Positions 43,517 through 53,600 of a DNA stretch of 64,000 nucleotides are shown piece after piece. Each line of letters opens with the position of its first letter. Positions within the stretch are counted from its first letter, which is position 1. Below the pieces are notes generated by a model that ran no database searches, was not told where the DNA came from, and was given only the letters and a program-made list of their open reading frames with translations. Made by a program: the position numbers and the translations under genes. The stretch comes from JANOYY01 sp043720395 (lineage in GTDB: Bacteria > Actinomycetota > Acidimicrobiia > Acidimicrobiales > JANYDT01), in contig JAYSSR010000040.1 of the NCBI GenBank assembly GCA_043720395.1, positions 51,778 to 115,777 on the forward strand, written 5' to 3'.

Positions 43517-44070
43517 TGGTCGTCGACACCATCGTCTTCGCCGCGGGCGCGGTGCTCGCAATTGCCGGGGCGCTCGGGGTCATTGCCGTTCGCAATCCGG
43601 TCCATTCCGCGCTCCTGCTCGTGCTCACCCTCTTCGGCGTCGCAATCCTGTTCGTCGCCCAGCAGGCCCACTTCCTCGCGGCCGTGCAGGTCATCGTGTA
43701 CGCAGGCGCGATCGTCGTGCTGTTCCTCTTCGTCATCATGCTCCTGGGCGTCGACCGAACAACCGATGATGCTCGCAAGGAGACGTTGCGCGGGCAGCGT
43801 CCCGCAGCATTCGCCTTGGGCGCGATTGCGCTGGCCGAGCTCATCCTGCTGACCCGGGTGCACACGATCGTTGGCCGACCCTCGCTCTCCGGTGCCGCGA
43901 ACGGACCCGGCACCAACGTCGAAAAGGTCGGCAAGGCCTTGTTTACTCAGTACCTATTTGCCTTCGAGATCACGTCGGTTTTGTTGGTGATCGCCGTGGT
44001 CGGCGCAGTGCTGCTGTCCAGGAAGCCGGAACCGCTCCCCGTTGAATCGGCAACGGGAGGTCGGCAGTGA
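43516..44070 (+). CDS. nuoJ: NADH-quinone oxidoreductase subunit J
   Basis: Membrane subunit with five helices. The conserved NPVHSALLLVLTLFGVAILF, then LAAVQVIVYAGAIVVLFLFV with its pi-bulge region, and MLLGVDR are clear. Length 184. ATG 43516 overlaps the nuoI stop by one base; its own stop overlaps nuoK as GTGA. Confidence 0.93.
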   Translation: MVVDTIVFAAGAVLAIAGALGVIAVRNPVHSALLLVLTLFGVAILFVAQQAHFLAAVQVIVYAGAIVVLFLFVIMLLGVDRTTDDARKETLRGQRPAAFALGAIALAELILLTRVHTIVGRPSLSGAANGPGTNVEKVGKALFTQYLFAFEITSVLLVIAVVGAVLLSRKPEPLPVESATGGRQ

Positions 44071-44396
44071 TTACCGCGGTTGCGGAACCGGGAGTAGCAG
44101 GCGGTGCCTATCTCGCAGTGGCTGCAGTGCTCTTCACGATTGGTGCTGTGGGGCTGTTGATCCGCCGCAACGTCCTTGTCATGTTCATGTGTGTGGAGCT
44201 GATGCTCAACGCGGTGAACCTCACGTTCGTCACGTTCAGCCGCATGCTGAACGACATCGGCGGCCAGGTAGCCGTGTTCTTCTCGATGGTGGTCGCAGCG
44301 GCCGAAGTAGTCGTCGGCCTCGGCATCATCGTGTCCATCTTCCGGCGCAAGAAGGTCGGCGCCACCGCCGACAGCGCGAACCTCCTGCGCGGGTGA
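44067..44396 (+). CDS. nuoK: NADH-quinone oxidoreductase subunit K
   Basis: Three-helix antiporter-like subunit, 109 residues. FMCVELMLNAVNLTFV has the first conserved membrane Glu; VVAAAEVVVGLGIIV has the second. Both belong to the proton path. GTG 44067 overlaps nuoJ. nuoL begins 6 bp after the stop. Confidence 0.94.
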   Translation: MITAVAEPGVAGGAYLAVAAVLFTIGAVGLLIRRNVLVMFMCVELMLNAVNLTFVTFSRMLNDIGGQVAVFFSMVVAAAEVVVGLGIIVSIFRRKKVGATADSANLLRG

Positions 44397-44401
44397 CCTG
44401 A

Positions 44402-46363
44402 ATGCTTCAGTACGTCTGGCTCATCCCCGCGCTTCCGCTCGCTGGATTCGTTCTCCTCTTGTTCGGCGGCAAGCGGATCGGCGAACCGTACGCCGGGTAC
44501 ATCGCCGCCTCCGCGGTCGGCGCGTCCTTCCTCGTGGCGCTCGGCGTGTTCCTCGACCTGGTCTCGAAGAGTGAGTCCGAGCGGGCATACACAAAGGTGC
44601 TGTGGTCGTGGATGCCGTCGCTCGGCGTCAATGCCGCGCTGCTCGTGAATCCACTTTCGATCACGATGGTTCTCTTCGTCACGGGCATCGCAACGCTGAT
44701 TCATGTGTTTGCGATCGGCTACATGCACGGCGACCCCCTGTTTCCGCGGTTCTTCACCTACCTGAACCTCTTTGTGTTCTCGATGCTGATGCTCGTGCTG
44801 GGCGACAACTTCGTGGTGATGTTTCTCGGCTGGGAGGGCGTTGGCGCTTGCTCGTACCTGCTCATCTCGTTCTGGTTCGAGCAGGATTCGGCGGCGTCGG
44901 CCGGCAAGAAGGCATTTGTCACGAACCGCATCGGCGACTTCGGTCTCATGGGTGCGATGTTCCTGATCTTCCAGCACACAGGCTCGCTGGAGTATCACGC
45001 CGTGTTCCGTCATATCGAGGAGCAAGGCATCTCGCAGGGCACGGCTACCTGGATCTGCCTTGCGTTGTTCCTCGGGGCTTGTGGCAAGTCGGCCCAGTTG
45101 CCGCTGTATGTGTGGCTTCCCGACGCCATGGAAGGTCCGACCCCTGTGTCGGCCCTGATCCACGCGGCGACCATGGTGACTGCGGGCGTGTACCTGATGG
45201 TGCGCGTCCATCCGTTCCTCGAAGCGGCCGACCCGAACGTCTCGACGCTGATCGCGTGGGTCGGTGTGCTGACTGCGTTGTTCGCGGCGACGATTGCCAC
45301 CGCGCAGGACGACATCAAACGTGTGCTCGCCTATTCCACGATCAGCCAGCTCGGCTATATGTTCCTAGCTGTCGGTGTCGGCGCGAACGTTGCCGCGATC
45401 TTTCACATGGTCACGCACGCGTTCTTCAAGGCGCTGATGTTCCTTGGTGCAGGCTCGGTCATCCACGGCATGCATCACGAGCAGGACATGAAGCGGATGG
45501 GCAACCTTCGCAAATGGATGCCGGTCACCGCGGGGACGTTCCTGATCGGCTGGCTCGCCATTGCCGGCGTGCCCCCGTTCGCTGGTTTCTGGTCGAAGGA
45601 TGACATCCTTCTCGGTGCCTACAACGAGAACAAGGTGCTCTGGTTCCTGGGGCTCGTGACCGCACTCCTCACGGCGTACTACATGACCAGGCAGATCCGG
45701 CTCGTGTTCTTCGGGAACGAGCGGTTCGTTCACTCCACCAACGCGGGATTCGCACCGGCTCATGATGAGCACGACGACCACGCGCACGGTCCAATTACCC
45801 CACGCGAGTCGCCGGTGTTCATGGTGCTGCCACTCGTGGTGCTGGCCGCACTCTCACTCGGTGGCGGGCTCATCAACCTGCCGTTCTCCAAGTCCACCGA
45901 GTTCCTGGCGAAATGGCTCGAATCCGCTCACATTCCGGGCACCGAAGTCGCTGCCTTTGTCGGCCACCAGACCCACGTTTCGGGTGGCACGAAGCTCATC
46001 CTCGCGGCCATTGCCGTTGCCTGTGGTCTCGTAGGAATCGCGTTCGGCTGGACGAAGTGGGGGAACGCCGACCCCGCCCGGAGCGCGTCTCTGGAACTAC
46101 CAGTGCTCAAGCGTGCCTACGGGGTCGACGCGATCTACTCGAAGTTGATCGTGGCGCCAGGTCAGGCGCTGTCGAACCTTCTCGCCTTCACGGTCGACAG
46201 GAAAGGCATCGACGGCGTGGTGAACGGCGTTGGAACCGGCGTTCGCGGCATCGGCGGTCAACTTCGGAAGCTTCAAACGGGCTACGTGCGCAACTACGCG
46301 CTCGGGTTGCTTGGTGGCCTTGTCGCTTTGCTTGCGTGGGCCTTCTACCGGGGCGGGATGTGA
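44402..46363 (+). CDS. nuoL: NADH-quinone oxidoreductase subunit L
   Basis: Largest antiporter-like proton-pumping subunit, 653 residues and about 16 helices. GWEGVGACSYLLISFWFEQ holds the key membrane Glu. KSAQLPLYVWLPDAMEGPTP contains the conserved Lys and the MrpA-like signature. AYSTISQLGYMFLAVG and HAFFKALMFLGAGS follow. A His/Asp-rich loop (HDEHDDHAHGP, near residue 460) lies between late helices. The C-terminal lateral helix and anchor are present. Its stop overlaps nuoM. Confidence 0.95.
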   Translation: MLQYVWLIPALPLAGFVLLLFGGKRIGEPYAGYIAASAVGASFLVALGVFLDLVSKSESERAYTKVLWSWMPSLGVNAALLVNPLSITMVLFVTGIATLIHVFAIGYMHGDPLFPRFFTYLNLFVFSMLMLVLGDNFVVMFLGWEGVGACSYLLISFWFEQDSAASAGKKAFVTNRIGDFGLMGAMFLIFQHTGSLEYHAVFRHIEEQGISQGTATWICLALFLGACGKSAQLPLYVWLPDAMEGPTPVSALIHAATMVTAGVYLMVRVHPFLEAADPNVSTLIAWVGVLTALFAATIATAQDDIKRVLAYSTISQLGYMFLAVGVGANVAAIFHMVTHAFFKALMFLGAGSVIHGMHHEQDMKRMGNLRKWMPVTAGTFLIGWLAIAGVPPFAGFWSKDDILLGAYNENKVLWFLGLVTALLTAYYMTRQIRLVFFGNERFVHSTNAGFAPAHDEHDDHAHGPITPRESPVFMVLPLVVLAALSLGGGLINLPFSKSTEFLAKWLESAHIPGTEVAAFVGHQTHVSGGTKLILAAIAVACGLVGIAFGWTKWGNADPARSASLELPVLKRAYGVDAIYSKLIVAPGQALSNLLAFTVDRKGIDGVVNGVGTGVRGIGGQLRKLQTGYVRNYALGLLGGLVALLAWAFYRGGM

Positions 46364-48006
46364 CCGTGCAGTCGTTGTTGTTCGCCGCGGAAACTCATTC
46401 CGCGCACGTGTCGTTCCCATTGCTAAGCGCGCTGATCATTGTGCCGCTCGTCGGCGCGCTGCTCACCTCGCTCATCCCGAAGACGCGGAGCGAACTCGTT
46501 CCGATCGTCGCCATCGGATCTTCGGCGATCACGCTCGCCCTCTCGGTCTGGCTGATGACCAACTTCGACAAGTCCGACGCTGGCTACCAGTTCGCGTCGA
46601 AGCACGAATGGATCCGCCAGTTCGGCATGTCGTGGAACCTCGGTGTGGACGGCATCTCGCTTTGGCTCGTTGTGCTTACGGGTTTGCTGTTCCCTATCGC
46701 CATGATCGGACCTGACGAGCGAAAGAACGTCAAGTCATACATGGCCTGGCTATTGCTCCTCGAAGCCGGGGTCATGGGCGTATTTCTCAGCCTCGACTTG
46801 CTGCTGTTCTTTGTGTTCTTCGAGGTTGTGCTCGTGCCGATGTACCTCTTGATCGGCGGCTGGGGCCACGGCAACAAGACCTACGCAGCCACGAAGTTCT
46901 TCATCTACACGATGTTCGGTTCCGCGTTGCTGCTCGTCGCCACGATCACGTTGGCCTTCCTCGCGAAGGGCAAACTCGGTGTTCTGACCTTCGACGTACG
47001 TGAACTCGCCAACGCTGGGCTCGGTATCAACACCTCACGCTGGTTGTTCCTTGCGTTCGCCCTCGCGTTCGCGATCAAGGTACCGCTGTTCCCGCTTCAT
47101 ACCTGGCTGCCCGACGCGCACACCGAGGCGCCGACCGCTGGCTCCGTCATCCTTGCGGGCGTCATGTTGAAGATGGGCACCTACGGGCTCATCAGGTTCG
47201 GGCTGTTCCTGTTCCCGGAGGCGAGCGATTGGTTCGGTCCTGTGATGCTCACACTCGGCGTGATCGGGATCATCTACGGTGCCCTCACAGCCGTTGTGCA
47301 GAAGGACCTCAAACGTCTCGTCGCGTATTCGTCGGTAGCGCACCTTGGCTTCATCGTGATCGGTACGTACTCGCTGACCAATCAGGGCATCAGCGGCAGC
47401 GTCCTCCAGATGATCAACCACGGCCTTTCGACCGGAGCGTTGTTCCTACTCGTCGGCTGGATCTACGAGCGGTGCCACACCCGGGAGATCTCTCAGCTGA
47501 AGGGTCTCCAGAAGCTCGCTCCGGTGCTCGCCGGCGCGTTCACGATCGTCATGCTCTCCTCGATCGGTGTGCCGGGGCTCAACGGTTTCGTGGGTGAGTT
47601 CATGATCCTGGTCGGCACGTTCCTCACGGCACGCTGGTGGGCGGTCGTTGCAGCTACGGGGGTCATCCTCGCCGCGTTGTACCTACTGTGGGCGTATCAA
47701 CGGACGTTTCATGGCGAGCCGGATGAGGAGAACCGGGCGCATATGCACGATCTCAACCTCCGCGAACGCCTCGCGATTGCACCGCTCCTCGTGTTGATCG
47801 TGTTCATTGGCGTGTATCCGAAACCATTCCTCGATCGTATTGATCCGTCGGTGAAGGCTCTGATCGCTCACATCGAGGAGAAAACCGGTAAACGCGAGCC
47901 TGGTGTTGCGAAGAATCAGGGTGCCGTTGCGGCGTCAAATGAGTCACCAAGTGAGCCAGCAGACGAGTCATCCGATGATTCATCTCATGGGGAGGAGGCG
48001 AAGTGA
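46360..48006 (+). CDS. nuoM: NADH-quinone oxidoreductase subunit M
   Basis: Antiporter-like subunit, 548 residues. FFVFFEVVLVPMYLLIGGWG has the key membrane Glu. AIKVPLFPLHTWLPDAHTEAP and AYSSVAHLGFIVIG are conserved NuoM segments. The last 45 residues are a hydrophilic Ser/Glu/Asp-rich tail (SPSEPADESSDDSS) outside the usual fold. GTG 46360 overlaps the nuoL stop as GTGA; GTG 46366 is an alternative. Confidence 0.94.
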   Translation: MTVQSLLFAAETHSAHVSFPLLSALIIVPLVGALLTSLIPKTRSELVPIVAIGSSAITLALSVWLMTNFDKSDAGYQFASKHEWIRQFGMSWNLGVDGISLWLVVLTGLLFPIAMIGPDERKNVKSYMAWLLLLEAGVMGVFLSLDLLLFFVFFEVVLVPMYLLIGGWGHGNKTYAATKFFIYTMFGSALLLVATITLAFLAKGKLGVLTFDVRELANAGLGINTSRWLFLAFALAFAIKVPLFPLHTWLPDAHTEAPTAGSVILAGVMLKMGTYGLIRFGLFLFPEASDWFGPVMLTLGVIGIIYGALTAVVQKDLKRLVAYSSVAHLGFIVIGTYSLTNQGISGSVLQMINHGLSTGALFLLVGWIYERCHTREISQLKGLQKLAPVLAGAFTIVMLSSIGVPGLNGFVGEFMILVGTFLTARWWAVVAATGVILAALYLLWAYQRTFHGEPDEENRAHMHDLNLRERLAIAPLLVLIVFIGVYPKPFLDRIDPSVKALIAHIEEKTGKREPGVAKNQGAVAASNESPSEPADESSDDSSHGEEAK

Positions 48007-49571
48007 GTCTGCTGGCCCGAGTTCTTGGGCAGACCACCGATACGGTCGCCGACGTCGCCGCCGATGCGGCCGACGGCATCGGCACGATCGTCATGCCGGC
48101 CATCCAATGGCGTGCGCTCGCCCCGATCAACGTGATGATCGGCGGCGCGCTTGTGTTGCTCGTCCTGGCGTCACTCGCACGTCACACGAAGTGGATCGGC
48201 CATGTGTATGTGTGGGCCACGTGTGCGATCGCCGGGGCGGCTGGCATCTTCGCTCTCGACTACGGATCAACGGCCCGCGACGTCACGAAGCCTGCAAGCG
48301 CGGTCTCCGATGCCCTGCGAATCGATGGTTTCGCAACCTTTGTCACCGTTCTCATCTGCGTGTCCGTCATCCTTGCCACGCTGATCGCGGATGGGTTTCT
48401 GAAGCGGGAGGGTCTTCATGGCCCGGAAGTCTTCGTACTGACGCTGCTTTCCGCGTCGGGTGGCATCGTGATGGCGTCGGCCAACGACCTCATCGTGATG
48501 TTCCTGGGGCTCGAAATTCTTTCAATCGCCCTGTATGTACTGGCAGGATCGCACCTCCGGCGTCAGGAATCACAGGAAGCGGCGCTGAAATACTTCGTGC
48601 TGGGTGGCTTCTCCTCGGCGGTCTTCCTGTACGGAAGCGCCCTCATCTACGGAGCGACCGGGTCCACGAACTTCACCGCTATTGCCACCTACCTCGGCGA
48701 GAACGTCTTCTTCCAAAACGGATTGCTGGTTACGGGCATCGTGCTGCTGCTCGTCGGTCTGGGCTTCAAGATCGCCGCGGTGCCGTTCCACATGTGGACA
48801 CCCGACGTCTACCAAGGATCGCCGTCGCCGGTCACCGGCTTCATGGCGGCGGCGGCCAAGGCAGCTGGCTTCGCCGGACTGTTGCGAGTGCTGTTCACCG
48901 CGCTCGATTCCCGTCGGCTTGATTGGCAGCCGGTCGTCTGGGTACTCGCGATCATCACGATGATCGTCGGCGCGATCCTGGCGGCTACCCAGACCGACGT
49001 GAAACGGATCATGGCGTACAGCTCGATCAGCCACGCGGGCTTCATCCTCATCGGGCTGCAGGCGGCCAACGCTGCGGGCCGCTCCGGCGCGCTGTTCTAC
49101 CTGTTCGCGTACACCTTCATCGTGCTGGGCAGCTTCGCCGTGATCTCGGTCGTTGGCGGCCGCGGTGACCGGGCACATTCTCTGGACGACTACAAGGGCC
49201 TCGGCAAGCGTGCACCCGTGCTCGCGGTGTTGTTCACGCTGTTCCTGCTCGCACAGGCCGGCATCCCGACCACGAGCGGTTTCATTGCAAAGTTCGGAGT
49301 GATCCGTGCTGCGGCTGATGCGCATTCGTACGCGATTGCGATCATCGCGATGTTCGTCTCGGTCATCGGCGCGTTCGCGTACCTGCGGGTGGTCGTGGCG
49401 ATGTTCATGTCGGACTCGGATACCGACTCGGACACGGCCTCTGATGCCGGTGCACTTACGGTCCCGATCGGCACAAAGGTCGCGCTTGCCGTCGCCGTTG
49501 CCGCGACGCTGTTCTTCGGCATCGCTCCGCAGCTCCTCGTGAACTTCGCCGACAAGGCCCTCCTCCGGTAG
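48003..49571 (+). CDS. nuoN: NADH-quinone oxidoreductase subunit N
   Basis: Third antiporter-like subunit, 522 residues. FLGLEILSIALYVLAG has the membrane Glu; KIAAVPFHMWTPDVYQGSPSPVTGF and AYSSISHAGFILIG are family hallmarks. A short acidic Asp/Thr/Ser loop (SDSDTDSDTASD, near residue 480) lies before the last helix. GTG 48003 overlaps nuoM. It closes the standard 14-gene set. Confidence 0.95.
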   Translation: MSLLARVLGQTTDTVADVAADAADGIGTIVMPAIQWRALAPINVMIGGALVLLVLASLARHTKWIGHVYVWATCAIAGAAGIFALDYGSTARDVTKPASAVSDALRIDGFATFVTVLICVSVILATLIADGFLKREGLHGPEVFVLTLLSASGGIVMASANDLIVMFLGLEILSIALYVLAGSHLRRQESQEAALKYFVLGGFSSAVFLYGSALIYGATGSTNFTAIATYLGENVFFQNGLLVTGIVLLLVGLGFKIAAVPFHMWTPDVYQGSPSPVTGFMAAAAKAAGFAGLLRVLFTALDSRRLDWQPVVWVLAIITMIVGAILAATQTDVKRIMAYSSISHAGFILIGLQAANAAGRSGALFYLFAYTFIVLGSFAVISVVGGRGDRAHSLDDYKGLGKRAPVLAVLFTLFLLAQAGIPTTSGFIAKFGVIRAAADAHSYAIAIIAMFVSVIGAFAYLRVVVAMFMSDSDTDSDTASDAGALTVPIGTKVALAVAVAATLFFGIAPQLLVNFADKALLR

Positions 49572-49573
49572 GT

Positions 49574-49948
49574 TTGATCTCCGTGTCGCAGTTCCTCCGC
49601 TCCTATCTGACCATCGCCTTCCTGGCCGGGGCCGCGTTTCTTCTGGTCGGCGGCACGCTCGCACTCTCGCGACTGGTACGCCCGAAGCGTCCGAGCGCTG
49701 AGAAATTGGTGGCGTACGAGTCCGGCGTCGATCCGGTCGGCACCGGGTGGTCGCAGTCTCAGATTCGCTATTACATCTTTGCCCTCCTGTTCGTGATGTT
49801 CGACGTGGAAGCGGTCTTCCTCTTCCCGTGGGCGCTGCGACTCGAGTACTTCGGTGTGTTCGGTCTCGTGGAGATGGGTGCCTTCGTTGGCATCCTCCTG
49901 CTCGGTCTGCTCTACGCGTGGCGCAAGGGCGTGCTGCGCTGGGTCTGA
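49574..49948 (+). CDS. second NuoA-like subunit
   Basis: 124 residues with the three NuoA helices. The loop reads EKLVAYESGVDPVG and the following helix YYIFALLFVMFDVEAVFLFPW, typical of NuoA. It differs clearly from the first copy (no IGPYECG), so it is not a recent duplication. The TTG at 49574 is 2 bp after nuoN; GTG 49583 is an alternative start. Together with the next gene it adds a second quinone-site pair to the operon. It could be assembled in an alternative form of complex I. Confidence 0.88.
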   Translation: MISVSQFLRSYLTIAFLAGAAFLLVGGTLALSRLVRPKRPSAEKLVAYESGVDPVGTGWSQSQIRYYIFALLFVMFDVEAVFLFPWALRLEYFGVFGLVEMGAFVGILLLGLLYAWRKGVLRWV

Positions 49949-49994
49949 CCCCGACGCATCACACGAAATATCGCCGGAATCTGAGGAACCAGTC

Positions 49995-50510
49995 ATGGGC
50001 ATTGTCGAAAAGGGTTTGCTGGGAAAGAAGGGCGCAAAACCGCTCACCTGGCTGTTGAACTACAGCCGCAAGTACTCCCTCTGGTGTTACCAGTGGGGTC
50101 TCGCGTGCTGCGCGATCGAAATGGGGGCTGCGTTCGCATCGCCTCGCTACGACGTGATGCGCCTCGGGGTCATCCCGTTCCCGGCATCGCCGCGCCAAGC
50201 CGACCTCATCGTTGTGTCCGGCACCGTGACCGACAAGATGGCACCGGCGATCAAGCGCCTCTACGAACAGATGCCCGAACCGAAGTACGTGATCTCCATG
50301 GGGAGCTGTGCGAACTGTGGCGGTCCCTACTGGGATTCGTATTCGGTCATGAAGGGTGTCGACCAGATCGTGCCCGTCGATGTGTACGTGCCGGGCTGTC
50401 CTCCGCGTCCGGAAGCCCTTCTCGAAGGGATCGTGCTCCTCCAAGAGCGCATCCAGAATGAGGACATGGCCACGAAGTGGCGTGGCGATCCCATTGTTGT
50501 CGGGGAGTAA
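49995..50510 (+). CDS. second NuoB-like subunit
   Basis: 171 residues with all N2 cluster ligands: Cys-Cys in GLACCAIEMG, Cys in MGSCANCGGPYW and Cys in VPGCPPRPE. The sequence (TVTDKMAPAIKRLYEQMPEP) is of a different NuoB subtype from the first copy. The N-terminal GLLGKKGAKPLTWLLNYSRKY is also distinct. GAGGAA lies upstream of ATG 49995. It can replace NuoB in principle, because no ligand is missing. Confidence 0.92.
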   Translation: MGIVEKGLLGKKGAKPLTWLLNYSRKYSLWCYQWGLACCAIEMGAAFASPRYDVMRLGVIPFPASPRQADLIVVSGTVTDKMAPAIKRLYEQMPEPKYVISMGSCANCGGPYWDSYSVMKGVDQIVPVDVYVPGCPPRPEALLEGIVLLQERIQNEDMATKWRGDPIVVGE

Positions 50511-50624
50511 CCCGGAATAGTCCCGAGTAGCCCGGTTCGGGGACCGATGCGGGTAGCCGGTCGGTAAGGGCGCGTCGCCCTCGCCCGCGATGCGTCCTGA
50601 GCGAATGGCGGGATGACTGTTCGG

Positions 50625-50630
50625 TACGGT
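50625..50630 (+). promoter_or_regulatory. -10 element of the FHA/FtsK gene, leaderless arrangement
   Basis: TACGGT ends 8 nt before the GTG at 50639, with no ribosome binding site. This separates the gene from the nuo operon, which ends 128 bp earlier. Confidence 0.45.
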
Positions 50631-50638
50631 CGGCGGCC

Positions 50639-53600
50639 GTGGAGAAGTCGAAAGCGCCGAGCGATGCCGACGACGGTATCCATGTAGCGGTCGACGTCGG
50701 CAGCTTGCGGCGAACGGCGGTAGTTCGTCCGGGTCGCGATGTGACCTGGGCCGACGTACTTTCCGCGCTTCGACCGGGTGCGGTGGACGACCTGTCGGTG
50801 GACGGCGTCCCCGTCCGTTGCGGCTGGCCGGTGGTCGCGCTGCAGCGTGGCTCGTTGCTCACCCTGGGCGTGGCGAAGACACGACTGCTACCCAAGTGCC
50901 CGGATTCGGTGCCGCTCGTGGTGCGCGTGCTCACGGGTCCGCTCGCTGGATCGACCATCGGCCTCCCCGCGGGCACGACCGTATTCGGACGGGAACAGTT
51001 GGGCGATCCGACCGTGTCCGTTCGCCACGCCGCATTCCACGTCATCTTCGCACCGGACGGTGAACCCGTGGTGCACGTCGCCGATCTCGCTTCTACGAAT
51101 GGCACGACCGTCGAAGGTCTCCCAATCGGACAGGGATGGCATCCGATCGAAGACAACGCCTCGATGGTGGTCGCATTCGGCCGATGTCTCCTACGTGCGG
51201 AAGCCGCGACCGAGGTAACCGCCGCACCACGTCTCCTCGGTCGCGACGGCCGGATACCGGTGCAGCGATCGCCACGTCTCAACATTGTTGAACGTGCCCA
51301 ACCGATCGGCGTACCCGCGGCGCAAAAAGCACCCGGGTTGTCGCGCCTGCGCCTCTCGACCATGTTCCTCCCGCTGATTCTGGCCGCGGTGATGGTGAAG
51401 GTCACTCATCAGCTGACGTTCGCCCTGTTCGCGTTGCTGTCGCCGCTCACCATGTTGGGCAACCACCTTGAGGATCGTGGCAAGCGTCGGAGCGTTGGCC
51501 GACGCGGTGCGGCGCAGAGCCGTGCAGAGCTGGCGGCCTTCGAGGCCGAAACACGAGACAGTCGAGCCGTCGAACGGCGTCGCCGCTTCGATCAGTTCCC
51601 TGACCTCGCGCGAATCGCCGAGACGTGCGCTATCGCGGACGCTGCATTGTGGGCACGACAACCTGACCACTCCGACTCACGAGCCGTCGTGCTCGGCTAT
51701 GCATCGCAGCGTTGGCAGCCGCCGCTTCGACCGGAACCGACGGGGTCCGAGCCGGATCACATCATCGAGGCCATCGAACGGACGAAAGACCTGGGCGAAG
51801 TGCCGCTCGTAACCGAGATCGTCGCGGGTCGTTGCATCGGGATCCACGGCGAACGTGAAGCGGTTCGAGCGATGGCCAGATCGCTCCTGATCCAGGCGGC
51901 GGCGCACCGGAGCCCCGCCGATCTCGCCATCTCGGTTGCACCAACCGCGGCGCGAGAGAGGTGGGCGTGGACGCATTGGCTTCCACACCGCGGAGTTGGC
52001 GACGGCGAGCCTGCGGGGGACGACAGAAGCGAGACGACCGATGTACGGGATCAGCTTTTCCTGCTTGACCTTCTTGACGAACCCAGGCCGGTTCCTCACA
52101 GGTTCGATGCCGCCAGATCTCGCTCGGTGATTGCCCTCGCGCTCACGCCCGAACGGCTTCCGGCGGGTTGTGGGGTAGTCATCCACACCAACGGACAGCT
52201 GGCGGAGGTCATCGATCTCACGCATGGGGTGCGGTTCTCCGAGACGGTCGCGTTGGCCGCATCGGCTGAGTTCGCCGATGCGGTAGCGAGGTCGCTCGCC
52301 CCCTATGCAGATGTCGATCTCGTGGACGACGCCGCGATGATTCCGATTGCGGTGCCGCTCGTCGGAATGCTCGGTGTTGAAGGCGTTACTCGCGACAACT
52401 CGTCGTCCGCTGCAATGCCCGTCCAAGGGCGATGGGAAGCTGCGCGCGGCCAGACCGGACTCGCTGTCCCCGTCGGTCGTGATGAGAACGGGCTCGTCGT
52501 TGTCGATCTGGTCGCCGACGGACCGCACGCCCTCGTGGCCGGAACAACGGGATCCGGGAAGAGTGAGCTTCTACGCAGCTGGCTGGTCGCTCTGGCCGCA
52601 ACCTATTCACCGGATGAACTCAACTTCGTGCTGATCGATTACAAGGGAGGAAGTGCGTTCGCCGCATGCGCAAGCCTTCCCCACACGGCCGGGCTGGTGA
52701 CGGATCTCGATGGTCACCTCGCGGCGCGGGCGTTGCGGTGTCTCGATGCGGAGATCGTGCGCCGTGAGCGGATTCTCCGCGATGCCGAAGTGATGGATCT
52801 CCCGGCCCTGGTCGTTGCCGGTGGGCACCTCCCCCGGTTGGTCGTCGTGATCGACGAATTCGCGACGCTTGCCGCCGAGGTCCCGGGATTCGTTGATGCT
52901 CTCGTCGGCGTCGCGCAGCGGGGCCGGAGCCTCGGGTTGCACCTCGTGCTGGCGACGCAGCGTCCATCGGGGGCGGTCAGCGAGAACATTCGCGCGAACA
53001 CCAACATGCGGATCTCGTTGCGTGTCCAGTCAAGCGCCGATTCGGTGGACGTGATCGGCGACCCGGCTGCAGCGCGTCTTCCTCGTCGAGTGCCCGGCCG
53101 CGCCCTGATCCGACTCGGGCCGGGAGAGCTGACGACGTTTCAAGCCGCGTACTGCGGCGGTTCGGCAACCGCAGCGGTGGCGCTTCCGGCGGCGTCCTGG
53201 ACGGACGAAGATCATCTGTGCACCGATAATCAGCGTGCTGATGATATGCGTGCTGATGATATGCGTGCTGATGATATGCGCGCTGAGTTCACCAATGGCG
53301 CGACTGCCGCGATGCCGAGAGACGACGACCTCACCAGTCTGGTAAGCGCGATCTGCGCCGCCGCCATCGACGCGGGGACAACCCCGCCGCATCGACCATG
53401 GCCGGACCCGTTGCCTCCCGCGATCGCGCTCCCGCCGACACGGTCCGAGCCTGCGGAGACTTTGGGCCTTTCGGTCGAGATCGGTGTTGCGGATCTTCCC
53501 GACCAGCAGCGATGGGAATCGCTCATCTGGCAACTCGATCGGGGACCGCTTCTCGTGACGGGACCTGTCGGCAGTGGCGTCACCTCGACCCTGACGGCGG

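Noticed and set aside
53234..53278. Short regular repeats as a possible CRISPR array
   Set aside because: Units are adjacent with no spacers, and the repeat is in frame within a conserved gene. The intergenic dyads also lack array structure.
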